Origin: Chengkuizengella marina | GTDB taxonomy: Bacteria > Bacillota > Bacilli > Paenibacillales > KCTC-33759 | DNA length: 64,000 bases | Assembly (NCBI RefSeq): GCF_009910845.1 | Contig: NZ_SIJB01000004.1 | Coordinates: 62,001 to 126,000 of the forward strand | Direction: 5' to 3' | Shown here: in pieces, positions 1 through 7,927 of the stretch | Numbering within the stretch: position 1 is the first letter of the stretch | How the letters are laid out: the number at the start of each line of letters is the position of its first letter | The notes under the pieces: generated by a model | What the model was told of the DNA's origin: nothing | Seen by the model: only the letters and a program-made list of their open reading frames with translations | The model's database searches: none | Made by a program: the position numbers and the translations under genes

Positions 1-2
1 AA

Positions 3-290
3 GAATTAAGATCTACAGTTACTTTTAGAGAAGTAACCTATGAAACTGACCTTGTAAAAGTATCCATTGTTGGAGCTGGGATGGTAAGTAATCCTGGGGT
101 GGCTGCTAAAATGTTTAGGGTCATTTCTGAACAAGGAGTTAGCATTAAATTAGTTAGTACTTCTGAAATTAAAACCTCTTGTGTCATTGATCGTGATAAG
201 TTAACGGAAGTAATCTTGGCTCTTCATACTGCATACGGCTTAGATGCAAATCAACAAGCATTTGTAGGTGGCCCTAAAGAACGAAGGTAG
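3..290 (+). CDS. lysC: Aspartate kinase, C-terminal part (partial at left edge)
   Basis: The reading frame is open from the left edge to the TAG at 288-290, so only about the last 95 residues are present. They contain the second ACT repeat of an aspartokinase: the motif VSIVGAGMVSNPGVAAKMF is followed by VSTSEIKTSCVI, as in LysC-type enzymes. The family phosphorylates aspartate as the first step to lysine, threonine, methionine and diaminopimelate, and the ACT repeats bind the feedback amino acid. The Ser-Thr-Ser-Glu-Ile stretch is typical of the lysine-sensitive LysC rather than of DapG. The kinase domain lies outside the window, so paralogue assignment is an inference from this tail alone. 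Confidence 0.85.
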   Translation, partial: ELRSTVTFREVTYETDLVKVSIVGAGMVSNPGVAAKMFRVISEQGVSIKLVSTSEIKTSCVIDRDKLTEVILALHTAYGLDANQQAFVGGPKERR

Positions 291-294
291 ATTT

Positions 295-318
295 AACACC
301 CCAAAAAGTGAAATGAAG
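295..318 (+). repeat. Short dispersed repeat, copy 1 (AACACCCC(A)nGTGAA)
   Basis: The string AACACCCCAAAAAGTGAA begins five bases after the aspartate kinase stop. The same 18-base string recurs at 7811-7828, and a near-copy lies at 7835-7854. All copies sit just behind a stop codon. No coding or obvious terminator role is seen. Confidence 0.6.
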
Positions 319-369
319 TTATATAGTGTAATCCTATTAGGCACCCTGGCATTCTATCATTTAAAAAAT

Positions 370-840
370 TTAGTTGAAGATGTCAAATAAATAGTTTGTC
401 ATTTTAATCAATAAAGCGGTAATTCCAGCCGCCATTAATGGACCTACCGGGATGCCTCTTAAAAAGATAATACCAAATATGGACCCTATGACTAGACCTA
501 TGATCATCTGTGGGTCTAGTTTTAATAGCTCCAAACCTCTACCATTCATATGAGTTGCGATAGCCCCACCTATTATAGCTATGATTCCAGGCCAAGAGGT
601 AAAGATGGCAATGATGTCTTTGTATGTAATTTTGTTGCTTGCAAATGGAACTAAAACAGCCATCGTTAAGAATAGCAAACCAAATTCCAACCCTCTTCGT
701 TCTATGGCTGGAAGATATCTTTCTAAACTAATTAATTTAATAATTAATAACAAACAAGCAGCAATCGTGATAATATGGGACCTACCAATTAGTCCGATTA
801 AAATAAGAATCACTAATAGAACATCACCGTTCATAGCCAC
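370..840 (-). CDS. DUF441 (UPF0756) integral membrane protein
   Basis: This 156-residue protein is almost entirely hydrophobic, with four to five likely membrane helices. It has the conserved small-residue motifs of the DUF441/UPF0756 family, such as [18 protein letters not shown] and [11 protein letters not shown], and its length matches that family (about 150 residues, like Bacillus YtwI). The start is the GTG at 838-840, placed five to six bases behind an AGGAG on the minus strand. The biochemical function of the family is unknown. The gene converges with the aspartate kinase and stands alone. Confidence 0.8.
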   Translation of the reverse strand: MAMNGDVLLVILILIGLIGRSHIITIAACLLLIIKLISLERYLPAIERRGLEFGLLFLTMAVLVPFASNKITYKDIIAIFTSWPGIIAIIGGAIATHMNGRGLELLKLDPQMIIGLVIGSIFGIIFLRGIPVGPLMAAGITALLIKMTNYLFDIFN

Positions 841-1002
841 ATAAACTCCTATTCACTTTGACCAGTTATTTAACTTACTTAGTGTCGAAATTTTAACATG
901 AATGTGCTGTGGTCTATTCAACCACTCACTATATCCTGGTTGGAGAATGTACTCCCATAAGCACTATTAGTGTATGAACAGCTTGTTTCTTTTAGAACAA
1001 AA

Positions 1003-1713
1003 TTACATGGCAACCATAATGTTGTCACGTAAAATGGGAACAACTGAATATTCATTTTGCATTGTGCAAAAAATGACATCTTCTTCGAATCCCATCTTAC
1101 ATAACTTCTTCCCATTACTGCACTGTAAAATAGTACGCTGTAATTCATTTTTAGATTGCAAAAAGCTTAAATACATTGTCATACTGAAATCGCTAAGATG
1201 AATTTCTTCTTGAAGTTGTTTGAGTTCATGGATCATCATACCGGCGCACAATCCATCCTCTAATGAAAATTGATCTTGCGTCCCTGCACATAACAAGACG
1301 ATGTCTCTTTTTAAGTTAAATGCTTTTCTTGCACAATTAGATGCATTTAATATCGTTCCCGCAATAACATGAGCTGCTTTATGTGATTTTTGTATCGCAC
1401 GAGTACCGTTTGATGTGGTCATAATAATTCGTTTTCCTTGTATTTCATGATTTAAAAACTCTAAGGGAGAATTACCTAAATCAAATCCAGATATTTTTTT
1501 ACAATACCGCTCACCACTAAGTAAATCGTTTTTACTCTCAAAGTTTTTAGCCTCATTTACAGTTTCTACAGGAATGATTCCATCACTTCCGCATTCTAGT
1601 GCCGTAACAATAGAACTAGTAGCTCTTAGAACATCAATAACAATTACCGTTTTATTTATAAAATTATCTGACCTTGCTTCGTTTACATTTGGAACAACCT
1701 CAATTTGCATCAT
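1003..1713 (-). CDS. comB: 2-phosphosulfolactate phosphatase (ComB family)
   Basis: ComB removes phosphate from 2-phosphosulfolactate to give sulfolactate. The 236 residues show the family's N-terminal VIDVLRATSSIVTAL motif, then MTTSNGTRAI and VLLCAGTQDQFSLEDGLCAG, which carry the conserved Asp, Arg and acidic metal-binding residues. Length is normal for ComB. The start ATG at 1713 follows GGAGGTGA. The gene lies 43 bp behind comA on the same strand, so the two form an operon for sulfolactate. Bacillus subtilis accumulates sulfolactate in spores, and the operon here carries a sigma-E-like promoter, so a sporulation role rather than coenzyme M synthesis is inferred. Confidence 0.88.
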   Translation of the reverse strand: MMQIEVVPNVNEARSDNFINKTVIVIDVLRATSSIVTALECGSDGIIPVETVNEAKNFESKNDLLSGERYCKKISGFDLGNSPLEFLNHEIQGKRIIMTTSNGTRAIQKSHKAAHVIAGTILNASNCARKAFNLKRDIVLLCAGTQDQFSLEDGLCAGMMIHELKQLQEEIHLSDFSMTMYLSFLQSKNELQRTILQCSNGKKLCKMGFEEDVIFCTMQNEYSVVPILRDNIMVAM

Positions 1714-1756
1714 TTCTCACCTCCAAAATGGTCTGCAAGTAGAGTTCGATCGATCT

Positions 1757-2557
1757 TTATTTATTTGCTAGATGGAAAGTATCTGATCGTAAACCTCTAC
1801 GGATAGACTCAAGAGCAAAAACTTCTCCAGGTGAAATATTTCCTAAGTTGACCTTTGGTCCTAAGTTGTTAATGAAAAGGATCTGTTGAGATTTTAAAGG
1901 AGCTTCCCACATGATTTTTTCTGGTTGAGAGACACTGTTTATGATTTGAAAAATATCATCCTTATCGCATTCTCCATGCTCATCAAAAATCCCCACTTCG
2001 ACACCTGATTCTCTCCCCTCTATTGTAACTAAACTTGCTCCTTTTTCTATATCTTGATGGACTGTGTGAATGAGTTCATTAAAGTTTATTTTCGCTCCTT
2101 TTATCTTTTTTCCATATTCCGTAAATACATTTAATCCTTCTTCTAGACCGAACTTTATTAAATCATCTCTAAATTGTCGACTTAATTCTATCGTTCCATC
2201 AGAAACTTCAATTCCATTAAATCCTAGAGACTTTATCATTTTAAAATATGAGTTAACACAGTTTTGACTAATGGCAACTTCCAAAAATGTACCCCCAGGT
2301 GTGATAGTAATATTATGTTTTTTTGCTAGTCCAATTTTATTTTCTAAAACTTGTTTTGGGTACAAAGGAGAGGTTCCGAACCCAAGTTTTATAATATCTA
2401 TATATTCAGAAGTGGTATTTAGTAAATCCTCAAAAGCTAATAAACCCATTCCTTTATCAATGACCATGGTGATTCCAGTATTTCTAGGTTTATATGTTCT
2501 TTTACCTATGGGATCTTTTAATTTTTGCACCCAATCAATATCTGTGATGATACGCAT
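1757..2557 (-). CDS. comA: Phosphosulfolactate synthase (ComA family)
   Basis: ComA adds sulfite to phosphoenolpyruvate to give phosphosulfolactate, the step before ComB. The 266-residue TIM-barrel sequence shows the family landmarks KPRNTGITMVIDKG near the N terminus, DIIKLGFGTS, GIEVSDGTIEL in the middle and LGPKVNLGNISPGEVFALESIRRGLR at the end. I chose the ATG at 2557 because GGAGAA lies directly upstream and family alignments begin near there; a longer frame to 2611 would overlap the promoter. ComA is well known from methanogens and is also found in spore-forming Bacillales (YitD), where sulfolactate is a spore solute. Confidence 0.88.
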   Translation of the reverse strand: MRIITDIDWVQKLKDPIGKRTYKPRNTGITMVIDKGMGLLAFEDLLNTTSEYIDIIKLGFGTSPLYPKQVLENKIGLAKKHNITITPGGTFLEVAISQNCVNSYFKMIKSLGFNGIEVSDGTIELSRQFRDDLIKFGLEEGLNVFTEYGKKIKGAKINFNELIHTVHQDIEKGASLVTIEGRESGVEVGIFDEHGECDKDDIFQIINSVSQPEKIMWEAPLKSQQILFINNLGPKVNLGNISPGEVFALESIRRGLRSDTFHLANK

Positions 2558-2580
2558 TTCAATTCTCCTCACCGTATAAA

Positions 2581-2609
2581 AATGTATGTGACATGTGAGC
2601 AATATATGC
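2581..2609 (-). promoter_or_regulatory. Sigma-E-like promoter of comA-comB
   Basis: On the minus strand GCATATAT (2609-2602) is followed after 13 bases by CATACATT (2588-2581). These match the mother-cell sigma-E elements (-35 near KMATATTT, -10 CATACAMT). The -10 element lies about 23 bp in front of the comA start. This is a visual match, not an experimental one. Confidence 0.6.
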
Positions 2610-2790
2610 AAAAATCTATAGTGATGTGCCCATTTTGATGTTCAGTTTTTTGAAATGTTACTTTAGTGATCTAAAAATTAGATAAAAGCATATAAATATA
2701 GTACAAGCCATTCTAGCAATAGGAATTTTTATAATATTTTCTATAAAAAGGCATGAAAACAAAAAGAAGAGACTGGGGGAAGCAAGGACA

Positions 2791-3054
2791 TTGAATAAGT
2801 TTGTATTCAGTATGGTTGTCTTACGATTATTATCTGGAAGTATTGAGATTTTTGCAGCCTTCATTATGTTCCGATTAAATCAAGTTGAAAAGGCTTTGAT
2901 GGTTAATACAGGTCTTGCTTTGGTGGGACCTATTATTTTGATTACAACAACCTCGATTGGACTTCTTGGCATTGCTGATAAATTATCTGTAAGCAAGTTA
3001 TGTTGGATCTTCATTGGGGTAAGTTGTATTTTCATTGGTATTGTTAAAAAGTAA
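2791..3054 (+). CDS. yqhV: YqhV-like membrane protein (DUF2619)
   Basis: This 87-residue protein has three predicted membrane helices and the pattern of Bacillus YqhV: VLRLLSGSIEIFAAFIMFRLN, an Asn/Gly-rich turn, and a final LDI/VGCIFIGI-like helix. In Bacillus subtilis yqhV lies directly upstream of spoIIIAA, exactly as here, which supports the call. The start is TTG at 2791, with an AAGGA shortly upstream. Its function is unknown. It may be co-transcribed with spoIIIA or read from its own promoter, because a sigma-E-like promoter follows it. Confidence 0.8.
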   Translation: MNKFVFSMVVLRLLSGSIEIFAAFIMFRLNQVEKALMVNTGLALVGPIILITTTSIGLLGIADKLSVSKLCWIFIGVSCIFIGIVKK

Positions 3055-3063
3055 AGATAACTT

Positions 3064-3093
3064 GTCATATTTAGCGTGTCCTAGCATACATAT
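3064..3093 (+). promoter_or_regulatory. Sigma-E-like promoter of the spoIIIA operon
   Basis: GTCATATTT (3064-3072) and CATACATATG (3085-3094) are spaced about 13 bases apart and match the sigma-E consensus closely. Transcription would begin near 3100, just before the ribosome site at 3116-3120. spoIIIA is a known sigma-E operon in Bacillus subtilis, so position and motif agree. Confidence 0.75.
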
Positions 3094-3131
3094 GTTGTAA
3101 AGTTATGGACAACTTGGAGGGCGAAATAACC

Positions 3132-4118
3132 ATGTTACAATCCATTATTCATATGCTGCCTGAAACTATACGGAATATTATAGAACGAATACCAAGCTCA
3201 ATAATTCAAAATATAGAAGAAATTCGCATTAGAGAGAATAGACCATTAGAGATAGGATATTCAGGTAAGTATAGTTTTATTTCTAGCCAAGGACGAATGT
3301 TGAATTCATCTATGGAGGCTTATTTGCCCACACATCAGGATATTTTGAGACTTTTAAATATCGTAACGAATCATTCTATGTATACAATCGAAGAAGAGTT
3401 AAAAAGAGGGTACATCACTGTAAAAGGAGGTCATCGGATAGGATTATCTGGACGCACGATTTTGGAACACGGTTTTGTGAAACAAATTCGTGATGTGAGC
3501 AGCTTTAATATTCGTATTGCTAGAGAAGTGATTGGAGTAGGCAAGCAAGTATTACCTTTTATTATGGATGTCCAAAGGAAAACTGTCCATCATACATTAA
3601 TCATATCGGCCCCTCAATTAGGAAAAACAACTCTTTTAAGGGATCTATCTAGAATGATCAGTTATGGAAGCTGGAATAATCAAGTAACGTGGGATGGTTT
3701 AAAAGTAGGAATTGTAGATGAACGATCTGAAATTGCAGCTTGTTATAAAGGAGTTCCTCATTTTGATGTAGGTCCTAGAACGGATGTTTTAGACAGCTGT
3801 CCAAAAGCAGAAGGTATGATGATGTTAATTAGATCAATGTCACCAGACGTACTCATTGTTGATGAGATTGGTAGAGAGGAAGATGTGAAGGCCATTCATG
3901 AGGCAGTTCACGCAGGTATACGAGTCATTACAACATCACATGCATTAAACTTGGAAGATATAAAAAACAGACCTGTTTTGAAGCATCTTTATGCACAAGG
4001 CATCTTTTCAAGATACATAGTGTTAAGCAGAAGATATGGGATAGGAACAGTAGAGGCAATTTTAGATTCTCAAGGGAAACAGCTTAACCAAAAAACAATA
4101 GAAGATGTGAGAGGTTAG
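3132..4118 (+). CDS. spoIIIAA: Stage III sporulation protein AA (AAA+ ATPase)
   Basis: SpoIIIAA is the secretion-ATPase-like subunit of the SpoIIIA-SpoIIQ channel, which links mother cell and forespore during engulfment. The 328 residues contain the N-terminal region with TIEEELKRGYITVKGGHRIGLSG and a P-loop reading SAPQLGKTTLLRDL. Walker B is VLIVDEIG, and a later TTSHA box fits the family. I chose the ATG at 3132 because GGAGG at 3116-3120 is well spaced; the earlier in-frame ATG at 3105 lies next to the predicted transcription start. The operon continues without gaps into spoIIIAB. The P-loop lacks the usual first Gly (Ser-Ala-Pro in place of Gly-Pro-Pro), which may be tolerated. Confidence 0.95.
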   Translation: MLQSIIHMLPETIRNIIERIPSSIIQNIEEIRIRENRPLEIGYSGKYSFISSQGRMLNSSMEAYLPTHQDILRLLNIVTNHSMYTIEEELKRGYITVKGGHRIGLSGRTILEHGFVKQIRDVSSFNIRIAREVIGVGKQVLPFIMDVQRKTVHHTLIISAPQLGKTTLLRDLSRMISYGSWNNQVTWDGLKVGIVDERSEIAACYKGVPHFDVGPRTDVLDSCPKAEGMMMLIRSMSPDVLIVDEIGREEDVKAIHEAVHAGIRVITTSHALNLEDIKNRPVLKHLYAQGIFSRYIVLSRRYGIGTVEAILDSQGKQLNQKTIEDVRG

Positions 4119-4119
4119 T

Positions 4120-4638
4120 ATGTTAAATCTCATTGGCGCAATATTTATTATCTTTTCAGGAACAATGATTGGTTTTTATCAAGCCAATCAATATATAAAT
4201 CGCCCTAGACAAATTCGTCAGATGATTCATGCACTTCAACGTTTGGAAACTGAAATCCATTATGGGTATACTCCACTGCCAGATGCACTAGTCAAAATTT
4301 CAAATGTCATTCCAAATCCAATAGGATTTATATTTCACGAAATTAATAAACAATTAACAGATCATATAGGCGCAACGGTGATGATCGCTTGGCAAGAAAA
4401 TTTTCAAAATTACTGGAAAAAAACATCTTTTAAAAATGCAGAGAAAGAAATGATTTTACAAGTGGGTTCAACACTTGGCATTTCAGATCGGGAGGATCAA
4501 ATTAAACATTTACGTCTAGCTATTAGTCAGCTTCAAAGTGAAGAAGAAATGGCGAAAGAAGAGCAAAATCGATATGCAAAAATGTGGCGCAGTTTAGGGA
4601 TGTTAATTGGAGTATTAGTCGTCATTATCATGCTTTAG
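4120..4638 (+). CDS. spoIIIAB: Stage III sporulation protein AB
   Basis: The 172-residue protein has an N-terminal membrane helix (LIGAIFIIFSGTMIGFYQA), a soluble helical domain starting RPRQIRQMIHALQRLETEIHYG, and a C-terminal hydrophobic tail (SLGMLIGVLVVIIML). This is the layout of SpoIIIAB, which resembles GspF-type secretion platform proteins and is needed for sigma-G activity in the forespore. It begins one base after the spoIIIAA stop, so the two are translationally linked. Confidence 0.93.
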   Translation: MLNLIGAIFIIFSGTMIGFYQANQYINRPRQIRQMIHALQRLETEIHYGYTPLPDALVKISNVIPNPIGFIFHEINKQLTDHIGATVMIAWQENFQNYWKKTSFKNAEKEMILQVGSTLGISDREDQIKHLRLAISQLQSEEEMAKEEQNRYAKMWRSLGMLIGVLVVIIML

Positions 4639-4650
4639 GATGTGAAATAG

Positions 4651-4854
4651 ATGAATGTAGATATTAATATGATCTTTCAAATAGCAGGTATTGGAATCAT
4701 TATTTCAATGATTCATACGGTTCTAAAACAGATGGGTAAAGAAGATATTGCGCATTGGACGACATTGATTGGCTTTATAATCGTTTTGTTCATGGTCATT
4801 AGATTACTAGATGATTTATTTCAAGAAATTAAAACGATTTTTCTTTTTCAGTAG
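4651..4854 (+). CDS. spoIIIAC: Stage III sporulation protein AC
   Basis: This 67-residue membrane protein has two helices separated by a short polar segment (LKQMGKEDIAHWTTLIGFI), the usual form of SpoIIIAC. It belongs to the SpoIIIA trans-envelope complex of the mother cell. The start ATG at 4651 follows AGGATGTGA. Its stop touches the GTG of the next frame. Confidence 0.92.
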   Translation: MNVDINMIFQIAGIGIIISMIHTVLKQMGKEDIAHWTTLIGFIIVLFMVIRLLDDLFQEIKTIFLFQ

Positions 4855-5253
4855 GTGAAGGCTTTGGAAATCATTCAAATTGTAGGACTTGGGATTATTG
4901 CGACCATTCTCACACTTGTCATCAAAGAGCAAAAACCTCTGTTTGCTTTTCTATTAACTGTATTTACAGGTGTTATTATTTTTCTTTTTTTAATAGGAAA
5001 GATCTCTTCTATCATTCAATTACTGGAAAAGTTAGCTGATCAATCAAATATAGATATGGTATTTTTAAAAACCATTTTAAAGATCATTGGGATAGCTTAC
5101 ATAGCAGAATTTGGATCACAAATTGTGAGAGATGCTGGACATGAATCTATAGCTTCAAAAATCGAGCTTGCAGGAAAAATTCTCATTTTATATATGGCTA
5201 TCCCTATTATTACTGTCATTATTGAAACAGTTATAAAGCTATTACCTACTTGA
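4855..5253 (+). CDS. spoIIIAD: Stage III sporulation protein AD
   Basis: This 132-residue protein has four membrane helices and the conserved core TILKIIGIAYIAEFGSQIVRDAG, followed by ASKIELAGKILIL, which is nearly invariant in SpoIIIAD. It is a membrane subunit of the SpoIIIA channel and related to SpoIIIAC in its second half. The start is either the GTG at 4855 or the TTG at 4864; the latter is better spaced from the AGGTG at 4853-4857 and would begin M-E-I-I-Q-I-V-G-L. Confidence 0.93.
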   Translation: MKALEIIQIVGLGIIATILTLVIKEQKPLFAFLLTVFTGVIIFLFLIGKISSIIQLLEKLADQSNIDMVFLKTILKIIGIAYIAEFGSQIVRDAGHESIASKIELAGKILILYMAIPIITVIIETVIKLLPT

Positions 5254-5269
5254 TTTGGGAGATGAAAAA

Positions 5270-6439
5270 ATGGTCCGACTTATCGGATTTAGTCTTTTAG
5301 TTACTATTTTCAGTTTAATTGGAGGAGATTTCATATATGCTGATTCTCCAACAGACATCATTATAAAAGAAACAACAGAAAATTTAAATACAGATGAAGT
5401 AGAACAATATTGGAAAAATCTTCTTAAAGAATATGGAGGTTATTTTCCAGGAAATAATCCGAGTTTAATGGAAATGATTTTACCAGGAGGGGAAGGTTTT
5501 AGTCTCTCACAAGTATTTACGGGGTTTTTTAAGTATTTTTTACATGAAATTTTATACAATGGAAAGCTGTTAGTTACGATTGTCATCTTAGCAGTGTTTA
5601 GCATGATATTAGAAACATTGCAAAGCGCTTTTGAAAGAAATTCCGTAAGTAAAGTTGCTTATGCAATTTCATATATTGTACTTATTATTATCGTCATCAA
5701 TAGTTTTAGTGTCGCAATCAGTTATGCAAAAACGGCGATAGAAAATATGATTCACTTTATGATCGCCATGATTCCACTGTTATTAACGTTATTAGTTTCG
5801 ATGGGTAGCTTTGCTACAGCATCCATTATGCATCCATTGATCATTTTTATGATTCATACAACGGGAACTTTGATTTATACCGTCGTATTTCCTCTATTGT
5901 TTTTTTCTGCAGTTCTACATATAGTGAGCTCAATATCAGATAAATACAATGTGAGTCAATTAGCAGAGTTATTACGAAATATCAGTATAGGAATTTTTGG
6001 AGCATTAGTCACAGTATTTTTAGGTGTAATTTCAGTGCAAGGAGCTAGCAGTGCAGTGAGTGATGGGGTCACGATTCGTACAGCCAAATATGTCACAAGT
6101 AATTTTGTCCCTGTCATTGGAAGAATGTTTTCGGATGCGTCTGACACAGTCATTGGAGCTTCATTACTAGTGAAAAATGCAATTGGTTTAGTTGGGGTTG
6201 TTATTCTCATTTTTTTATGTGTGTTTCCAGCCATTAAGATTTTAACATTGGCTTTAATATACAACTTATCGGCAGCGATCATGCAGCCGCTAGGGGATAG
6301 TCCTATTGTTAAATGCCTTTTCACCATTGGTAAAAGTATGATTTATGTATTTGCAGCGCTTGCTGCTGTAGGTTTGATGTTCTTTTTAGCTATTACGATC
6401 ATAATTACTGCTGGAAACGTTTCAGTCATGATGAGATAA
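5270..6439 (+). CDS. spoIIIAE: Stage III sporulation protein AE
   Basis: SpoIIIAE is the large polytopic subunit of the SpoIIIA complex. The 389 residues begin with a signal-like helix (VRLIGFSLLVTIFSLIGGDFIYA), then a soluble segment with IIKETTENLNTDEVEQYW, and then seven or so membrane helices. Conserved stretches include LLVSMGSFATASIMHPLI and VQGASSAVSDGVTIRTAKY. I chose the ATG at 5270, eight bases behind GGGAG at 5257-5261; a TTG at 5255 is also in frame. The gene follows spoIIIAD by a few bases. Confidence 0.94.
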   Translation: MVRLIGFSLLVTIFSLIGGDFIYADSPTDIIIKETTENLNTDEVEQYWKNLLKEYGGYFPGNNPSLMEMILPGGEGFSLSQVFTGFFKYFLHEILYNGKLLVTIVILAVFSMILETLQSAFERNSVSKVAYAISYIVLIIIVINSFSVAISYAKTAIENMIHFMIAMIPLLLTLLVSMGSFATASIMHPLIIFMIHTTGTLIYTVVFPLLFFSAVLHIVSSISDKYNVSQLAELLRNISIGIFGALVTVFLGVISVQGASSAVSDGVTIRTAKYVTSNFVPVIGRMFSDASDTVIGASLLVKNAIGLVGVVILIFLCVFPAIKILTLALIYNLSAAIMQPLGDSPIVKCLFTIGKSMIYVFAALAAVGLMFFLAITIIITAGNVSVMMR

Positions 6440-6457
6440 CGAAGGAAGGGAAGTAGA

Positions 6458-7156
6458 TTGCTGCAATGGTTAAGTAATTGGTTAAGAGAAATTATTCTCG
6501 TTATACTTCTTGCAACTTTCGTAGATTTGATTTTACCGAGCAATAAAATGCAGAGATATGTAAAAGTAGTCATAAGTCTATTCATTCTAATGACGATTCT
6601 GTCTCCTATCGTTTCATTATTGAAGGTGGAATGGAATTTTGATCAATTGAATAATCAGTTTCAAATAGACGAAGTAAGCACGAATGAATATGGATCGATG
6701 TCAGAAATTTTACAAGATGGAGAACAATTAAAAAATCAGAATGAACAGGAAACAGCAAGGTTAATTCAAACTAAAATGGAGGATATGATCTACAAGCAAT
6801 TAGAAGATCAAATGTCCGTAGCTGTTGAAAGTGTATCTGTAGTGGTTTCGTTTGAAGAGAATAATGAGTTGAAGCTAGATGAGATATTTATCATTTTAAA
6901 ATCACAAAACAAACAACCTGAACAAACAATGGACGCAGCAGAAGTACAACCGATAGAACAAGTAGAACCTGTAGTTATTGATATACATATTGAAGCAAGT
7001 GACGCAGTTGAAGCCGACGCAAAAAAAGAACAAAAAGAAATAACTGAAGAAATGAAACAAACGGAAACTGAAATTACTACTTTCTTAATCGGCAAGTGGG
7101 ACATTTCTTCAGATCAAATAAATGTAAAATATAAACCTACAATGGATGAGATTTAA
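6458..7156 (+). CDS. spoIIIAF: Stage III sporulation protein AF
   Basis: The 232-residue protein has two N-terminal membrane helices with the typical LATFVDLILPSNKMQRYVKVVISLFILMTIL block, followed by a soluble ring-building domain. The soluble part carries a Glu/Gln-rich insertion (about residues 150-190), which makes the protein somewhat longer than the Bacillus subtilis form (about 206 residues). The C terminus KPTMDEI overlaps the beginning of the spoIIIAG translation region. The start is TTG at 6458 behind GGAAGGGA. SpoIIIAF forms one of the stacked rings of the feeding-tube channel. Confidence 0.92.
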   Translation: MLQWLSNWLREIILVILLATFVDLILPSNKMQRYVKVVISLFILMTILSPIVSLLKVEWNFDQLNNQFQIDEVSTNEYGSMSEILQDGEQLKNQNEQETARLIQTKMEDMIYKQLEDQMSVAVESVSVVVSFEENNELKLDEIFIILKSQNKQPEQTMDAAEVQPIEQVEPVVIDIHIEASDAVEADAKKEQKEITEEMKQTETEITTFLIGKWDISSDQINVKYKPTMDEI

Positions 7157-7172
7157 AGGGGGTGGGTTAACT

Positions 7173-7808
7173 TTGGGAAAACTGCTAGGAATCATCGAAA
7201 AATGGGTAGGAGGTGAAAAAGGGGGGGAGAAAAGAATACAAACCTTTAGATGGCTGCTCATCATTGGTTTAATTGGTGTAATGTTAATGATCATGAATTC
7301 TTTTATTAACGTAAATAGTATAGATGATTCTCAAAGTGATCGTGCCTCTCCTGAGATTGCTAGTCTACCAGCTATAGGGGAAGAAAAATCAAAATTACCT
7401 TTTGATGAGTACGAAGAGCAATATGAGATGAGATTAAAAGAAATTCTAGAAAAAATTGTAGGTGTTGGAAATGTTGATGTGATGGTCACAATTGAATCAA
7501 CAGAAGAAAATATCGTGTTTGAAAATAAAAAAGACTCACAACAAGTTACGAATGAAAAAGATACAAATGGTGCTACAAGGCATATTACGGATATATCTAG
7601 AAGTGGTGAAATTGTTCTCTTTGAGGTTGAAGGTAATAAAACACCAATCTATGTAAAGAAAATAAAACCACAAATTCGAGGTGTGATTATAGTAGCCAAT
7701 GGTGCTGAGGATTTAACGGTGAAGCAATTGATATTAGATTCCGTTCGAAAAGGGTTAGAAGTACCGAGTCACCGTATCCAAATTAATCCTAGAAAACAGT
7801 CAGGGTAA
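7173..7808 (+). CDS. spoIIIAG: Stage III sporulation protein AG
   Basis: SpoIIIAG forms a large ring in the intermembrane space between mother cell and forespore. The 211 residues show one membrane helix (TFRWLLIIGLIGVMLMIMNSF), a linker, and a ring-building motif domain with YEMRLKEILEKIVGVGNVDVMVTI and the C-terminal VKQLILDSVRKGLEVPSHRIQI. I chose the TTG at 7173 because AAAGGGGGTGGG lies at 7155-7166; an in-frame ATG at 7146 lacks such a site. The gene is followed by two copies of a short repeat before spoIIIAH. Confidence 0.92.
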   Translation: MGKLLGIIEKWVGGEKGGEKRIQTFRWLLIIGLIGVMLMIMNSFINVNSIDDSQSDRASPEIASLPAIGEEKSKLPFDEYEEQYEMRLKEILEKIVGVGNVDVMVTIESTEENIVFENKKDSQQVTNEKDTNGATRHITDISRSGEIVLFEVEGNKTPIYVKKIKPQIRGVIIVANGAEDLTVKQLILDSVRKGLEVPSHRIQINPRKQSG

Positions 7809-7810
7809 AA

Positions 7811-7854
7811 AACACCCCAAAAAGTGAAGTATTAAAACACCCCAGAAAAGTGAA
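7811..7854 (+). repeat. Short dispersed repeat, copies 2 and 3 in tandem
   Basis: AACACCCCAAAAAGTGAAG at 7811-7829 is followed by the near-copy AACACCCCAGAAAAGTGAAG at 7835-7854. The first is identical over 18 bases to 295-312. The pair lies between spoIIIAG and spoIIIAH, inside the operon, where Bacillus subtilis has only a short gap. Confidence 0.6.
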
Positions 7855-7927
7855 GGTCTAAATACAGGGGTTTTATATAGAGGAGATATGAATTAAATTT
7901 TAATTTAAAAAATTAGGAGGTCTAACA

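Noticed and set aside
918-1201. Open frames on both strands overlapping the end of comB
   Set aside because: They are shadows in other frames of comB, with no ribosome site and no protein-like composition.
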